Assembly (NCBI RefSeq): GCF_051020985.1
Contig: NC_135012.1
Span: forward strand, 9,984,451-10,048,450
Direction: 5' to 3'
Length of the DNA stretch: 64,000 nucleotides
Origin: Nomia melanderi
Lineage: Eukaryota > Arthropoda > Insecta > Hymenoptera > Halictidae
Part shown: one piece after another, positions 33,416 through 46,969 of the stretch
Numbering within the stretch: the stretch's first letter is position 1
Layout: the number at the start of each line of letters is the position of its first letter
Notes under the pieces: generated by a model
What the model saw: only the letters and a program-made list of their open reading frames with translations
Told to the model about the DNA's origin: nothing
Databases searched by the model: none
Program-made: the position numbers and the translations under genes

Positions 33416-35877
33416 GCTCCTTGTCTTGTAACGCTGTGTCAGGCTTGTGATAAAATCTTAAACGGTAATTAACAAGTGTCGTTATGCTCGTTTGAGGTAA
33501 AATTGAACGCTAGTTTTTTGTTACTAATTGTTCATTTTTAGGGTGAGTGCAGATGTAGGAAAAACGTAGGATTTTTCTATTCTTTTTTTTTTTTTAGATA
33601 TCATAGATTATCTTAGATATCATAGGGCATAGGATTTTTAAGAACAATTATGTTTCTGCTCGTGGAAGCAAAATAGAACGTATTTTCCTTAATCGATAGG
33701 ATGCTGGAGTATTCGTGTTCCTGTTAAGTTCAGCTTAAAGTTTTCATCACGTTCCGAACTATATATCATAAGGAAGTTAGACTCGAAATAATATAACGTC
33801 TATCTAAATGTTTATACTTATATTAGAATTGATTTACTTATTAAGAAAAATAATCGAGTATTTTACCCTGATGTTAGACAACCCCCTCTGTGTATTTATT
33901 GTCTTACATTAAATTTTATACTTCTGTTCCACTTCTGCAATAAATCTAGCGTATAGATTATAGTTATTGTTAAGATAAATATATTTCATTGTTATATTCT
34001 TCGAAAATTTTGAAATTAAAGTTTTTATAATCCGTATATTACTGAAACAAAATACAGTGGCGAGATATAGAAGCTCCTATTTTGTAGTTTTCTTTGGAAT
34101 CTATTGTAAACTGCGAAAAACAAAACCGGGGTTTTATACCACCAATGAAATAAATTGCCGTAATGCGACTTTTAATTAAAGTAAGACGGTTTAATTGCAA
34201 TGCATCTCATGAATCATTCGCTGAACCATATTTATGGAATCTCGCCGATCTACATTACCTCTGTACCGTTGACAAAAATGTTGAATTAATGTCCGTTAAT
34301 TTACATCGAAATGATGTCACACATAAAAATGTCGAATTAACATTCGTGTGTTTGTACGGGCAACACGTTTTGCGATCGGATTAAGTTATTATTTAAATGT
34401 ATACCCTGCCGGTTTAATGAAATGGATATTAATGCGTGTGTTTTAATAATATCCGACCGGAAAATGTACAGATGTCAGATGTCTCTGTATATTAACGAGA
34501 CGTCGAAGTTCCTACAATTTTCGAGAAAAATTACATCTTTACCTTCCAGCTGGTTTCCTGATACAAAAGCGTCCTCGAGAAAAAAACAATGTAGAACTGT
34601 GCAAGCAGAGTGTTCACTTTTCAGAATGATTCGAGATAAATCCGTACGATTTCTTACATGAAGTCGTATCGCATGAAGTTCTGACAATTCCTCATCGGAC
34701 ATTTGGCAATTTATTATTTCGAACGACACTGTGATGTATTTATACGTATGCAGATTGTCCAATTTTAAAATGCAAATTACTGATAAATCCATCATATAAA
34801 AAAGAAGATTCAAATGGAAAATTAATAATTTCGAAGAGTTTGTAGTTTTGTGTCATTTATTAGTTTTTCTATAGATAGACACGAATATGATGTTTCCATA
34901 AATAAAATTCTGTGATTTTTAGTGCGTCGATCGACGCAGCGGATTTTTCTCTATATAGTCGCATTAAGCTAGTTATGTTAAAAAGTTATTAGTTCGGAAG
35001 ATATTTCAATGTTAGCAAATACTGCAAATTGGGAAAGTAGATACGTATTACTTTGAAACAACATAAGCCGACATTGACATTTATTGGCTGTTCCGTTACA
35101 ATGATCGCATTATCCTATCAAAACGACGCCATTATTCTACGTTACCATCAACAGTGTAATTGTGAATTATAATTGAGAACGTAAGTCTATAATACCACAT
35201 AATTTTGCAAAAGTTAAATAAAATGTAGTTGTTCATTAATTCCGCTCCTCCGTGGAAACGCGCGCAATACAAATTACAGCACCGCCTTATCTTTCTTGTT
35301 ATGGTATGTCCGTCATCCGGCACGTATATTTCATCAAAAATGCAAAAGGAACGAAAGATCGGAGGGAACACGCGATCGTGCGGGTCGGCGGGGGGAGGGG
35401 TGGGGGAGAATAAAAAGACACCAGCATGTAAACTGGAACAAGAAAACGGAAACCTCGACTCGGAGATGTCGTTCTGGTTAGGAATTCTGACGGGTTCTTT
35501 CGTCGAAGTAATCCAATACTTCGGTGATATCTTGTCATGGTCGAGGGGTCGTTTTGTTTGACGTACAGGTACCATTCGACTAGACTCTTATAAACTCCAG
35601 TGTATCGTACATTTAACAACGATGATTAATCGATTTTCGTTTTTCGTAAGTCTTCGAAGACTTTAGGATCTAGATTAGCCTCTTGCGCTACAGCTTTTGC
35701 TAACCCGTTGCATGAACTCTGGGAAAGAATCGGTTAGAGGATCGAATTTACTGATCTTATCAGTAAGTATGATTAAAAGGATATTTAAAATTGTTTGTAA
35801 TCTTTGTTGCATTGATATCACAAACTGAATTGTAAGTCGCGTTGGAAAAATTATGCACGTCTAGAAATAAATGCTTT
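33416..35877. other. No recognised gene
   Basis: AT-rich. Open frames at 34163-34384 and 34422-34661 (plus), and 35132-35575 (minus) show no domain. A G-rich run lies at 35387-35408. Confidence 0.5.
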
Positions 35878-35990
35878 ACAAAGTACAAGTAAGTTATCTG
35901 CTAAAGTAACTTGCTACCTGGCAGAAGTCTTCATCGTTCATTTAAAAGTAATGTTACAAATAACCGACCATAGCTGTTCTTTCACTTTAT
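35878..35990 (-). repeat. Repeat M, right copy of an inverted pair
   Basis: AAGTTATCTGCTAAAGTAAC, then CTTGCTACCTGGCAGAAG and AAATAACCGACCATAGCTG: the reverse complement of 29340-29453. It is followed directly by TTAACACGTTGG. Confidence 0.8.
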
Positions 35991-38780
35991 TAACACGTTG
36001 GATGCCACACAATTTCACAGAGGAAAATACGCCGATGGAAAACGTCCACAAACTCGATCATCGCGATTTTTAGATTGCATCGGTGAATATGCACGACCGA
36101 ATTTTACATTTCTTCTTGGGTCTCCATTTCCTTGGTCTATTGAGTGCCTAATTAACACGGTCGCTACCATCGCATGTATGTGCCGATCGATGTTTCATAT
36201 TTTGTGAAAAGAAGGGTAAATTACATTTATACGTGTTTTCATCTAATATTGTAATGTGGAGTAATTTTGATTATTATTCATATTTATTGAAGACGATATG
36301 TTTTATTGAATAAAATCTTATAACCATGGAGACTATTATTGAAAGGAATGATGGTATCGGATGGATTACATCGAATAATCGAGGTTCTACTGCATACAGT
36401 TAGACATCAAGACTTTTTTTAACCCCATTGCGGTCCATGGTTGATCTACACATAGTCTACGCATAGTTTATACGATAATAACATATAGCAACATAAGTCT
36501 GGCTATAGCATATTCTAGTGTCTAGTACGTTCTGTTTTTAATTTTTCTTATGAAATTAAGGTTGACAGTGTTCTAGTCTAGCCCTCTTCTAGGGCTAAAC
36601 ATACTTCTGTTTTTAATATTGAAAAAAAATGTTTAGCGAAAAATAGTCGCGACAGAATAAGCACATAACGCGAACACAATTTCGTAAATATTTCGATCGC
36701 AATATACGGGGCTAAATATATTTGACGATGGTTTTGCAAGTGTTAAGTGGATTTACATTTTAACGTGCTAATTTACGAAAAGAAGAGTCCGAAATAAATT
36801 TATTATTCCAATGAATCATTGGATCAGTTTAAAAGAGAAAATTGAGGTGTGCGTTAAATTGTGTTGTTTTACTCGGCCGTGTCCGCGTAAAATGCGTAAA
36901 GGCCCCACTATCTAGTAATAACGGTACGATACATCACTTATAGTGCATTTAATAACCACCTTCGCGAACCACCGAAACTAGTGAGTTAATAACATAAATC
37001 ATGAAAAGAGACGGGAGTCTGAAAGTATTTTACGGAATAAAAATTAATTGGGAGGATGTGCCGACGCACATGCTACCAATAAATATTTCATGGGTTAAAG
37101 CCAGTTTCGTCGGTGGGATGCCACCGGAGATTTAACTTCTACTTGACTCAGAAAAACAAAACTATAACGCAAAGTAATTTATCTCTGCGCACTGCTCGGG
37201 TAATTGTTACATTAATATTTTGTGAATTAAATTTGATCTGTTTTGACGTCCAATTAAAAGCAAAAACTTATCTATATCTTGACGGCAGTGCACGTGTGGG
37301 CATATGTTCGGTTGGTACTTCACTGGTGTATCGATTATATACTTGGATCAATTATTCTTACCTTAATAGATTCTTTAATTGTATTTTTTGCAATTGTATC
37401 GCATCAATTAATTTAGTGTCCATTGATCAAATTGAAATAATAGTGAAAATAGAAGTAAGTGTAAGGTGAAGGTAAAAATGAGTCATTCGAGATAAATAAC
37501 ATTTGTATGTTATTGATAATATAAATGTACAGCTGTATTTAAATAATGATAAATAATGCTTCAATTGTGAATGGACTGAATAATACGCTTATTGTTAGTA
37601 CCTATTAACACTGAAACCGGACGGGTCAAATTGACACATGTCAGAATTCTTATTTTGCAGGTATTTAAATTACACAGGCGTTTTTACTAAAGATTTTCAA
37701 TTGAATCCATTTATTTGCACAGATGCAAGACTAAAAGATCCTTCGAATCTCGAGAAACAAATTGCTCTAATTTTTATAAAAATCACAGTGATTGTTCGGT
37801 TGTTTTAGTTAATTGAATTACAGACAGGATAATTACAAGTATCCAGCGAAGCAACAGTAATACATTTGCATAAATGACACAATGCGAGACTGCCAATTGG
37901 CGAACGGTTTGCTGATGCGTGTTTTACACGGAATGTATTATGCTTTACGTTCTCCGCAATTCAGCCATGTTTCTCGATTCACTATCACCGATTTAACTCA
38001 CGCGATGCACAAGCAACAAATAAACTGCACCGTTTCCCGCCTACTTTGAATAACATGCCAGTTTCATTCATATCCGTTTATATCTGTTCCCCGAGCATGT
38101 GCAGGTGCAGAGAAACGCGGTTAAGGGTTAATGCAACGACACAAAGGTACTGCGCATTGTAATGAGGTGAAACGTAATTAGTTTCTCGCAATTCTAAATA
38201 AGGGAACCGATCGGAGTTTACGAAGCGCACGGCCCACGGAATTATTTCCAAGCGACGCGCGCATTTACGAAAACAAAGACGTTTGAATATCGAAAGCGAC
38301 ACCGGAGATGTCCGGACGTGTTATTAAGAGAACTAAAAAAATAATTAAATTCTACAAAAGCATCGGTCCTGCAGCGATATATAAAGACTATAATTAAGCA
38401 CAGTGAAAGTGTATTTACACTGATGCTAATGATGCCTGCAGTCGATGCGATTTTAAAGCCCAAATAAGAAAAAGTGACGTACTTGTATGTCTTTTCGAAG
38501 AAGGATCATCTTACTTGACTGGACATCGGTGATATAATCGATAGAAAGTTATTCTACGCAAAAAATGTAATTTAAAAATCTGCAATTAACTTTTTCCCTC
38601 GGCGACTTCTTTTCCCAGAGAGTACAGTTCACGAATTTGTCCAACCAGAATTTAACTGTTGACACCGCATAAACTCGATATTTCTAACAGCCTCAGCACT
38701 TCTATTCTATATTTATTTGTAATTAATTTCTTCATACAGTTATCGTCTTCGCTGGTTACATTAATACTTAATCGACTAAT
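35991..38780. other. No recognised gene; scattered TTAA-element ends
   Basis: TTAACCCCATTGCGGTCC at 36420 and TTAACACTGAAACCGGACGG at 37605 look like ends of TTAA elements; the latter resembles the start of family J. Open frames at 35998-36207 and 37113-37469 have no domain. The rest is AT-rich. Confidence 0.5.
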
Positions 38781-38990
38781 AGGATAAACCGGGGCGAATC
38801 GGATCAGTTCAGATTTAACAGCGAAAAACTAATAGTTAAAACTCAGAATGAATATCTTCTTTATACTAGCTATTTTATTCAGCTATTTATTATCAGTAAA
38901 AAAATTATTCAGAAACTTAGAAATCTTTGTTTTACAAGCAAAAAAACTGAAAAGCGAGAAATATCCTATTCGCCCCAAATTCCGGGGTGA
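38780..38990 (-). mobile_element. Family F MITE copy, inverted
   Basis: CAGTTCAGATTTAACAGCGA, then AAAACTCAGAATGAATATC and TTTGTTTTACAAGC, then GAGAAATATCCTATTCGCCCC: the reverse complement of 44050-44220. It covers about half of the family F element. Confidence 0.75.
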
Positions 38991-39229
38991 TATAAATAAT
39001 TTAAAATATTCATGGTACCTATATGTTCCATTCGGAACGAAACGGTTAACCCCTTGTGTTAATAATTTACTGGTAAGAGTTTCTTAAGTACAACTGATTA
39101 CAGAAGAGGAATATTTACTTTGAATTTCTATTAATATGTATTTATTAAATCACGTTGAAAATCGTCACCACGAGTCTGACATATTATAAAACAAGGGGTT
39201 ATCAAAACTATTCCATCTCGATCGAGCAT

Positions 39230-39900
39230 CCCCTTTATTACTTTCACGGAGGGGGATCTGCTACGGGCTGCATTCAAGAATTCCACGGCTCTCGAGGGGC
39301 ACCGTCTCCCTTCGGCCGCGGCGCGTCGAAATCAGTGTCGGGGTGGGGCAGAGGAATCCCGCATAACCCCTATTGTCGTCCGTCAACCCCACGCGAGGGG
39401 TTGCACGCCGGGACAAGTGGCATTGTGCGTTTCGGAGGAGCCCACGGCGCACAGGTGTACGAGCCCGCGTAAAGTGCATAATGTGAAACGATGAATAAAG
39501 AGGCCAGGACTCCGTGAGGGACTCGGGAGGTGGGTAGAACAGCGTTCCAGGATGGACGGGCGAGGAGGGGGGCCCCTCCGCAGAAAAATTAGAGGCTTTT
39601 TAGACAGGGAGAAAAGGGGGCCCGGCGGTCTCTCCCTGCGCCGGGGACGCCGCATTTTTCTTCTCGCCTTGAAATCGCTGATACATACGAAAAGAAACGA
39701 AAGTTGTTCCCCCACCCCGTGTCCCCCGGACGATTTCTTTTTATTCCACGGAAAGGTGTCTCGGAGTTTTTGGCCGAGTTCGTGCATTCCCGATCCGTGA
39801 GACTCATCGCCGGTTGACTCATTTTCTGCCCGAGGGGAAGGGTCGCTTCTTGCCGGCTCGAACTCGAGTTTTCTTATTCCCCGGCCGCTAATTGATCGTT
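39230..39900. other. CpG-rich island
   Basis: GC-rich with overlapping open frames on both strands (for example 39383-39787 minus) lacking domains. Possibly regulatory. Confidence 0.35.
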
Positions 39901-40959
39901 ATTTGTCTCTGCCCTCGCTGTAACTTTAAACGATTGTTTATACGTTTCGGTTTAGCCGGTCTTAATTGCTTCTTACTTTTTGTTATTTAATAACGTATTT
40001 TTATTGTTCCCCCGTTCTTGTTTCTCGTTTGCCTCTATTTTTGGGGAAATCGAGGTTGCGGGGATTCGTTTATGACGGGACTCCCCGCGTGATGGCCGGT
40101 TTGTTTTGAAAATATAAAGCGCCCGCGTCCCGCGGACCATGTAAATATCCGGGAAAAAGTTATTTAATGTTTCTGTAAAAACTGTTTAGGACATAATGAA
40201 CCGTGTTTCTTCCGCGCGCCTATTAATGCCGAATATAATTGCTCGTTGCTCTTTACGTGGCCCGGCATGTAATCATTAGGAAAGGTAGAAAAAGAATGTA
40301 GAAAACACGAGCCGGGTTTTCTTGCGGAATTGTTTTTGCGTTATCGGGGTTTCCAGGTTGACATTTGTTTGCAATTACCTACTGCCGTACGGCGTGTTGG
40401 CTAACTTTTATAACGCATTTTTGAGTTCCCGTTCGATGCTAACTTTGGAATATGGTTCGGCGAAAGGCTATCGTGCCGAATGGCGAGTATATTACGGCAT
40501 TTTATTTTCATTACAAATAACGCGCAGTTCGATTTCGTATAAAAATCCGCACCGAGTTATGACTCAATCAAATATCTTCCTTTCGGCGATCGCATAAACT
40601 TAATTGGATTAACGAGAAACCTGAAGTCTCATTTATTTTATGGTAAACGTATGTTCGAGTAATTACCGATAACTTTGAATGACTATAAAGAAAAATTAAC
40701 AACGGAATCGAGAATAAGACAAACAGTCGAGCTAGAAATAAATGTAATATTAACAATAATGTTTTTGGTTTTCGAAAATGAGAGTTCATACAATTTATAA
40801 TAATTCATTCCCTTTGAAGAAAGGTCATTGTTGATTTATTATTATTATTATTACATTGTATTATATATTTATCTTTAACCCAGACTGTTGTCAGTGAGTT
40901 CTACTCCAATTGACAATGCTAGCAACAAATTGGTCCCACACGGCGTCTATAATACTAAA
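39901..40959. other. No recognised gene
   Basis: Composition falls to AT-rich, with an ATT run at about 40838-40853. The 91-codon frame at 40322-40597 has no domain. Confidence 0.5.
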
Positions 40960-41190
40960 TTAACGCTAGATTTACGGAATCCGTCAATTTGACGGATTTT
41001 GAGTTTTTTAAAACACTATTTAGTGTAAGTTGATTTTCATTCGTGCAATTATGTAAATACGCATCGCGATACTCTGCTCTTAAAGCTACAATTTTCACGG
41101 TCTATACACACGAACGCATACTTTCCTAGAAACAATAGAATAAAGCGTACAATAAACATTCGTAAACCTAGTTTTAAAGCTACTTAAGTC
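40960..41190 (+). mobile_element. TTAA-type repeat, family J (copy 1)
   Basis: Starts TTAACGCTAGATTTACGG. CGTCAATTTGACGG is a perfect 14-bp palindrome near the start. The segment from AAACAATAGAATAAAGCGTA to CGTAAACCTAG recurs at about 62160-62215, and the whole aligns in the same orientation with 62002-62215. Confidence 0.65.
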
Positions 41191-41399
41191 CACGAGTCCC
41201 CTATCACGCGAATTTTCATTTGACTAACGAGAGGAACATTAATACTACCAGCAACAAGAGGACAAACCGCATGTACCGAAGCAGCATTCTCCCAGCACGT
41301 ATACAACGACTTAAAGGCATTAAACATGCAATATAAACTCCGGAAACAGGGATAAAATAATTATTACACGAAGTTATCGCAGCGACTATTACGTCTTAT

Positions 41400-42390
41400 C
41401 GGGCCCCATTCAGGCGCATTGAATATCGCTACAATATTGGCAGGCGACGTCCCATGGAAATAACACGTCCCGCAAAGGCGAAACGCCGTTTAAACGAAAG
41501 ATGGACGGAAAGGAAGGATACGCCTCGCATCTGCCTGACGCGAGGACTCGGCCGTGAGCAGTCGAGCAAAACGAGCAAGCCGATCGCCCCTGATCGACTG
41601 CCCGGCGAAACTCGACAACGAAAGGGTTTTAGCGAGCGGTCGCCAGACACGGTGCCTGGTTTTATTTCAACGGAGCCAGTAAACTATTGTAATTCCTCCT
41701 AAGAGACGGCGCGCAATTGGGGCCGCTCCGGAGCGGACCCGATCACCGGCCGCGCCGCGATTGGCGGAGACCGGACGGCGGAGGTTCGAGCCTAGCTGCG
41801 GCGCCACGCCCCCTCGGCCGTCGCCTCGCCGCTATTGGCCGGCCACCCGGGTCCCCTAGGGCCCCCTGCGTCCTTTGCTCCCCTCCCTCCTCGCCCTTGC
41901 CACCTCCTAGCCGAACGACCACCCCACCACCTCGCACAAGTAACCCCTTCTATTTCTTCTCGTACTTTCCTTTCGATTTGGTTGACTTTGAAACTCCGCG
42001 GCCAGGGCTTTGGCCTCGCGCTCGCTTGTTCCACAGCCTTTCTCTTTCCGTGCGTTCATCATCATTATCCTGGTCGTCATTATTTTCGTGTCTACGCTCG
42101 GCTTGCACCGCCTCGGTCACGTGACCGTCGTTATTTTCACCGTAATTATCCGCGTCCCATCGGGAAAAAAACACCGTCTCCCCCCTGGACTTTCGAGGCA
42201 TCGATATTTTGTCCCGACGAATCGTGTAGCGGAGCTTCTATTCGTTGATCATCCTCCTGACACCGGGAAAGACGTCGCGGGGCCGTCTTTGGACGTAATT
42301 GCGATCCGTGAAATGTTCATGTATGTATCCACCTTGTTAAAGGCTAGGGAAAACGAGCACGTGAAACTGCCGGCGGAGCGTTAACCTTTC
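41400..42390. promoter_or_regulatory. CpG island
   Basis: GC- and CpG-rich, with the peak at 41700-41900. Open frames overlap on both strands in up to four frames; none shows a domain. Probably regulatory or 5' untranslated, orientation unknown. Confidence 0.4.
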
Positions 42391-43927
42391 CAATACGTGT
42401 TTACAGGGATCGCTGATGCTGGATTCGTGGAATTATTTCGTTGATTTGAATGGCCGAAATTTTTACACAGGGTTTTCTTAGCCGATGATTTGGGCTTCTT
42501 AGGGTGCGGACGTCGCGTGAGCGCGGTGTAAGAGAGTATGTAAATTGGATGATATGGAAGAATCTGATTAGTTAGGAACAAACATATTTCGCAGGCTCTT
42601 TATTACTTAATTAGACGCTTTCTACAAATGTACACTGAATTCTCTTTTTACTCGATGGATACTTTCGGCGTGAAAGAATGTTTATCTATGGAAAAATAAA
42701 GATTGGTTCTAGACCTTTTCTAATTCAGATGATCGAATTACATCAAAATCGTGTAGAAAGAGAATTTAGTAGGATAAAACAACGTGAATTCTTATTTCAA
42801 GACCTCTATTATTTGCTTCTGTTAGTTTTCAATAAGAAAATGTAGAGAATTTTGGTACAATGAATTTTTGAAGTTTCTTATAAAGTGGTGCGTGATTTGT
42901 ATAAGAATCGTATAAGAAAATTCAACAAAGTTCACTTCGGACAACTTAATTATGTTTAAACAATACCAATGACTCCAACAAATTGTTGAATTTCTTATTG
43001 CGTTTATTCTTGGAATAACAGAATAATATAATTCGAATGTTTCGTTTAACGTTTGAGCACCAAACAGTGCGATCGCCTAAACGCGTCAGACTATTGGTTC
43101 GTAGAATCAAATGAAGTTTATTTATTCGTCTTCCTAATAATTCAATTTCTGAGCTGAAACGAAAGAAACGCGATCGCGTCGCTTAACATTTTTCGACCGG
43201 TTTTTTAACAGACCCGTGGCACTCGTACGCTTAAAAACACTGTCGGACATGCCTATAAGGAGCAATCGGTAACGGAATAGACGCGATAAACAAGTCGTTC
43301 ACAGTTACGTAGATTTTCGCAAATATTCACAATTACTGCAATACAATTAATCTAATGGTCAGCGTACGAGGACTTTCTGAATTCTTTCGGTAACTTACTC
43401 CTTTTTTATTAGATGGATTATGAACCGGACGGACATCAATTTCGCATCAGGAATTACGTCCCATCCTGTGTACGTGTATTTAGGTCAAATTATATATCAA
43501 TAAAATATTTCAGTGACATCAACAAAGATAATTATGATCGTCCAATTACACGACGACGCATCGTGTACACGGTCTCATCCCGGGACGAACAAATTCAGTG
43601 AATTCCCAATGGACGTCATTTCCGTAGCACCGGGAAGAAGTTGAGGTCTCTCGAATCGCAGCTGCGGAAACATTTTTCTTGCGTATCCTGCACAGGATGG
43701 ATCGCGTACATCGTTTGTTTTCTCCCGACGTTCATCCTTTCATCCCATTTTACTTAAGCGGGTAATTGTAATTAATTACTAAAAAGTCTAATTACTAAAA
43801 GAAGAAAGAAGCCGGAGCTTAACACTTCGTCGGCATCTACAATTAGCGTTTTTCAGGAACTTTATCGGGCGCCGATCAAATTATGGCTCTTAACTTTACG
43901 CGTGTATCATTCGTATTCGAAAGAACT
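42391..43927. other. No recognised gene
   Basis: AT-rich except 43400-43720. A 62-codon frame at 43413-43601 starts right after a pyrimidine-rich TTTTTTATTAG and meets a GTGTACGTG after 19 codons; it has an exon-like look but no recognised product. Confidence 0.45.
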
Positions 43928-44390
43928 TTAACCCTTTCGGTCCAGAATGGCACACACAGATACCACGAACATTGTAGGTAGACCAAATTTTTAAAAACTC
44001 GAAAATCTTCGTTTTACAAGTAAAACACTGAACAATGAGAAATACCCCAAATCTCGAGTGAATCGGATATTTCTCATTTCTTCAGTTTTTTGCTTATGAA
44101 ACGAAGATTTTTGAGTTATTAAACATTCTTTTTACTGATGACAATATTCGTTCTGAGTTTTTACTACTAGTTTTTCGCTGTTAAATCTGAACCGGTTCGA
44201 TTCGTCTCGATTTACTCTGTCGGAAAGCCAGAAAACGCCTAAATAAAGAATAATTGTACCACGCGGGGATCTTTGCTTATGGCTGACAGCTTAAGTGGTA
44301 ACCAGCTGTTAGTACATGTGTTTTGGTTAAGATTTTTTGTCGCAAAATTCATGTTCAAAAATAATACATATTCAGGGTCGAAAGGGTTAA
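43928..44390 (+). mobile_element. TTAA-type foldback element, family F
   Basis: TTAA at 43928-43931 and 44387-44390, with ends CCCTTTCGGTCC and GGGTCGAAAGGG. Inside is a large palindrome: the arm at about 43994-44046 (AAAATCTTCGTTTTACAAG, TGAACAATGAGAAAT) pairs with 44069-44119 (ATTTCTCATTTCTTCAG, GAAACGAAGATTTTTGAG). A transcript would fold into a hairpin of about 50 bp. Related fragments lie at 12898, 38780 and 46890. Confidence 0.85.
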
Positions 44391-44601
44391 AGATTTATTT
44401 CTCAACTGTAATCGACGTAAGTTCCTTATTATGAAAAATTTCTTTAAAAGAGGAGAAAAATTCTAGGCACATTTCATGTTCACGTTTGCTCTAAAGTATA
44501 ATAATAATAGATTTAATCTTCGTAATCTTTTACAGTGTAGTATTTTAAATAACAAATTTCCATTGTCATTTCCGACATGACATACGGATGCAAAGGGTTA
44601 A
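44391..44601 (-). mobile_element. Family A MITE, truncated at the F junction
   Basis: The right end, GACATACGGATGCAAAGGG-TTAA (44598-44601), is the family A left end in reverse. The left side starts AGATTTATTTCTC straight after the family F TTAA and lacks the expected CCCTTTGCACTC. The family F insertion, or a deletion at the junction, removed about 12 bp of the A terminus. Confidence 0.65.
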
Positions 44602-46885
44602 AATTCTAATTTCCATTTACATAAGCAAAAATCTCGTGTAATAACAGTAGAACAAAACGCAGCTTAAGCCTCCATAAACCAGTGTCAAAATTCGAGAGCA
44701 TTCATTGCCCCTCGGTAAAAAAATCCAAACTACTTACACCGTACGCCTCGAACGGTCGCGAACGCGGAAGCGGCGATAGCCCAAGGGGTTAAAATCCCTT
44801 GTGTACCTACTTAAAATCAGCGAGACAGCAGCACGGCTGGCTGCCTTCCGTTCGCCGTGGTGAACGTCTCTGGAGGCAGTGCGCCTCCTTTTTTCCTTTT
44901 ATTCGTGCAAATTCACCTCGCGGCGGCCATTGCACGAGTCGTTGCGCCCATAAATTTTTAAAACGAAAACATCGTACCCCACGAGTAACACGCGCCTCGG
45001 GAATTATTGCGCAGCTTGAAACGTGCTGCTGCTAATTTTTCCCCACCTCCTCTCCGCCCCGACCCATTTCCACCACCCACCTCCCCCCGCGTCCCTTCGC
45101 CGTCCCTTTTCGCGTTGCTCTTTATTCTCGTTTCGTCCCGTTGTCCTCGCTCCTGGCGGAATACGCGAGCGTACTCTGGTCCTGCTCCTCGCCGCGCCGT
45201 CGAAACCTTCGTTAAATTTTTTATGGGGCCGGCGGTTGCATTTACGCGTGCCCCGTGGCCCCCACGCCATGGGAGAAAGCGACTTCTCTCGCCGATTCGT
45301 CTCTCCGCGTCCCGAAATTCCCCTAATTGATCGAACGGGCGGCGCTGCAAATTGAAACACGGGTTCACGCGACACCCGTCAAACCTCGGTGATTGAGTCC
45401 CCGAAGAGAGGACATCTTCCGATCCTTGCTTTACGAGGCTGCACCAGAGTTGACGCGGAGATTTCACGTTGAATTTAACGCTTACCACCTGACCACGCGT
45501 CACGGCGTTTTTCTTGTGTGCTCGAGGCAAAGCGAAGCTTTTTATCCGGAAAACATTGCGACTTAATTGACGATGTATAAAGTAAAATATGCTTAATGTA
45601 ATATATTATAATTTGATATTCTGTACACTTGTTAATCCTTTGGGATCCAACGTCGAGTTTGACATAACATTCTCTTGCAGCAGGTCCATCGTCGAGTAGG
45701 GCTCGACATAGTTTTTGAATTTGAAAATTATAATTACTTCAATTATTTCTGTATGTTATTTTACAATTGTAGGATTTACGTATTTTTATTGCGAGGTAAA
45801 TTTTATTTACTTCTGCGCTGCATTGCACCGTGTCATTGCTAGTTGTTGATGTATTAGTATCTCATTCTTGCCAAAAGTTTTAGTGTTTATGCTAGTAAAC
45901 TTGCATTTTTATAATATTTTTGTTGTTTTCGTAACATAAATACATATAGTTCGTTTTTTCAAGAAAAAAGTTATAAATATATAAAAGACAAATTTTAAAC
46001 TGCATTAATTTATATTAAAGCAATCAGTAAAGGTTTTCAATTGTTTTCCAACTAATTTGATACTCCATCCTTATAACTTTATTAAAACCGCGACAAAGTT
46101 CTTAGGTATATAATGAACCAATAAAACTCAAAAATTAATTTAAACCGCGAGTTCAGTCGATTTGTTTTCCGTGCATCAAAACAGAATCAGTTTACATGAA
46201 ACGATTCCATTAAGAATTTGGCGTATTTCATATAACTTTACGAAAGATATAAAGAATTGCCTGCACGTCTGATAAACTACTGAAAATGCGCATCGTAAAC
46301 GCTATCCGAAGACGTATGCGGTCCACGGTCGTTCGCGGAATTTATAGCAACATCTGAATGAACGCTGAATCCGCGCGGAAGTTCTTAAAGGCGGTATGAT
46401 AACATCGATGCCATTAATTCGGACTCGATAACAGCAAGATTTAGGGCTAAATGAAATGAACTCGCTCGCCGGATGTGTACCAATATACGGTGCGCCGCGA
46501 TCGGATGTACAGTTACCTTTAATAGGCACCAATAAACGATTCGACGTATTGACTGTCGAGAAATTGTTACTCGACATTTTTATCCCGAGCAGCTTCGTTA
46601 GTTTCGCGTGTTGCCCTTAATGCGACCATTAAAGCGTCTCATTCGCGACGTCTGGGATCACGTGTAATTCAAAAGGGTGCAATTTCTTTCGGCGCACGGA
46701 AGCTCGACACGAGATGTTAAGAATTCCGGGGTACAGGGTGCACGCCGGGTAATTTGCCGTGCGACCGTACAGTCGAAATTTATTACTTAATGTCGTGTTT
46801 AGTCGTTTTAATAAAAATAATAATGCTCCGCGCGGAACTTTACATTTTGTGTCCTTTTAAAAAATGTATCTTATTCATTGTGGAC
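44602..46885. other. No recognised gene; CpG island at 44960-45490
   Basis: 44960-45490 is GC- and CpG-rich, with a pyrimidine-rich core at 45030-45130 and overlapping open frames on both strands that carry no domain. TTAATCCTTTGGGATCCAACG at about 45633 looks like the end of another TTAA element. 45720-46300 is AT-rich and 46300-46800 balanced. Confidence 0.4.
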
Positions 46886-46889
46886 TGAA

Positions 46890-46969
46890 CTGGAAAATCT
46901 TCGTTTTACGAAGAAACTGAAAAATGAGAAACATCCGATTGACTCCGGAATTTGAAAGGATTAATGTTC
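46890..46969 (+). mobile_element. Family F fragment
   Basis: GAAAATCTTCGTTTTACGAAG, AACTGAAAAATGAGAAACATCC and a GAAAGGATTAA end match one arm and the right end of family F. Confidence 0.65.

Noticed and set aside
41781..41795. GGTTCGAGCCT as a tRNA B box
   Set aside because: No A box or cloverleaf pairing could be found upstream.
41717..42384. Overlapping plus-strand frames in the 42-kb island
   Set aside because: Three frames are open at once with no recognisable motif; composition effect.
43413..43601. Exon-like frame after a pyrimidine-AG
   Set aside because: The acceptor-like and donor-like sites are only moderate, the 19-codon product is not recognisable, and no partner exon was found.
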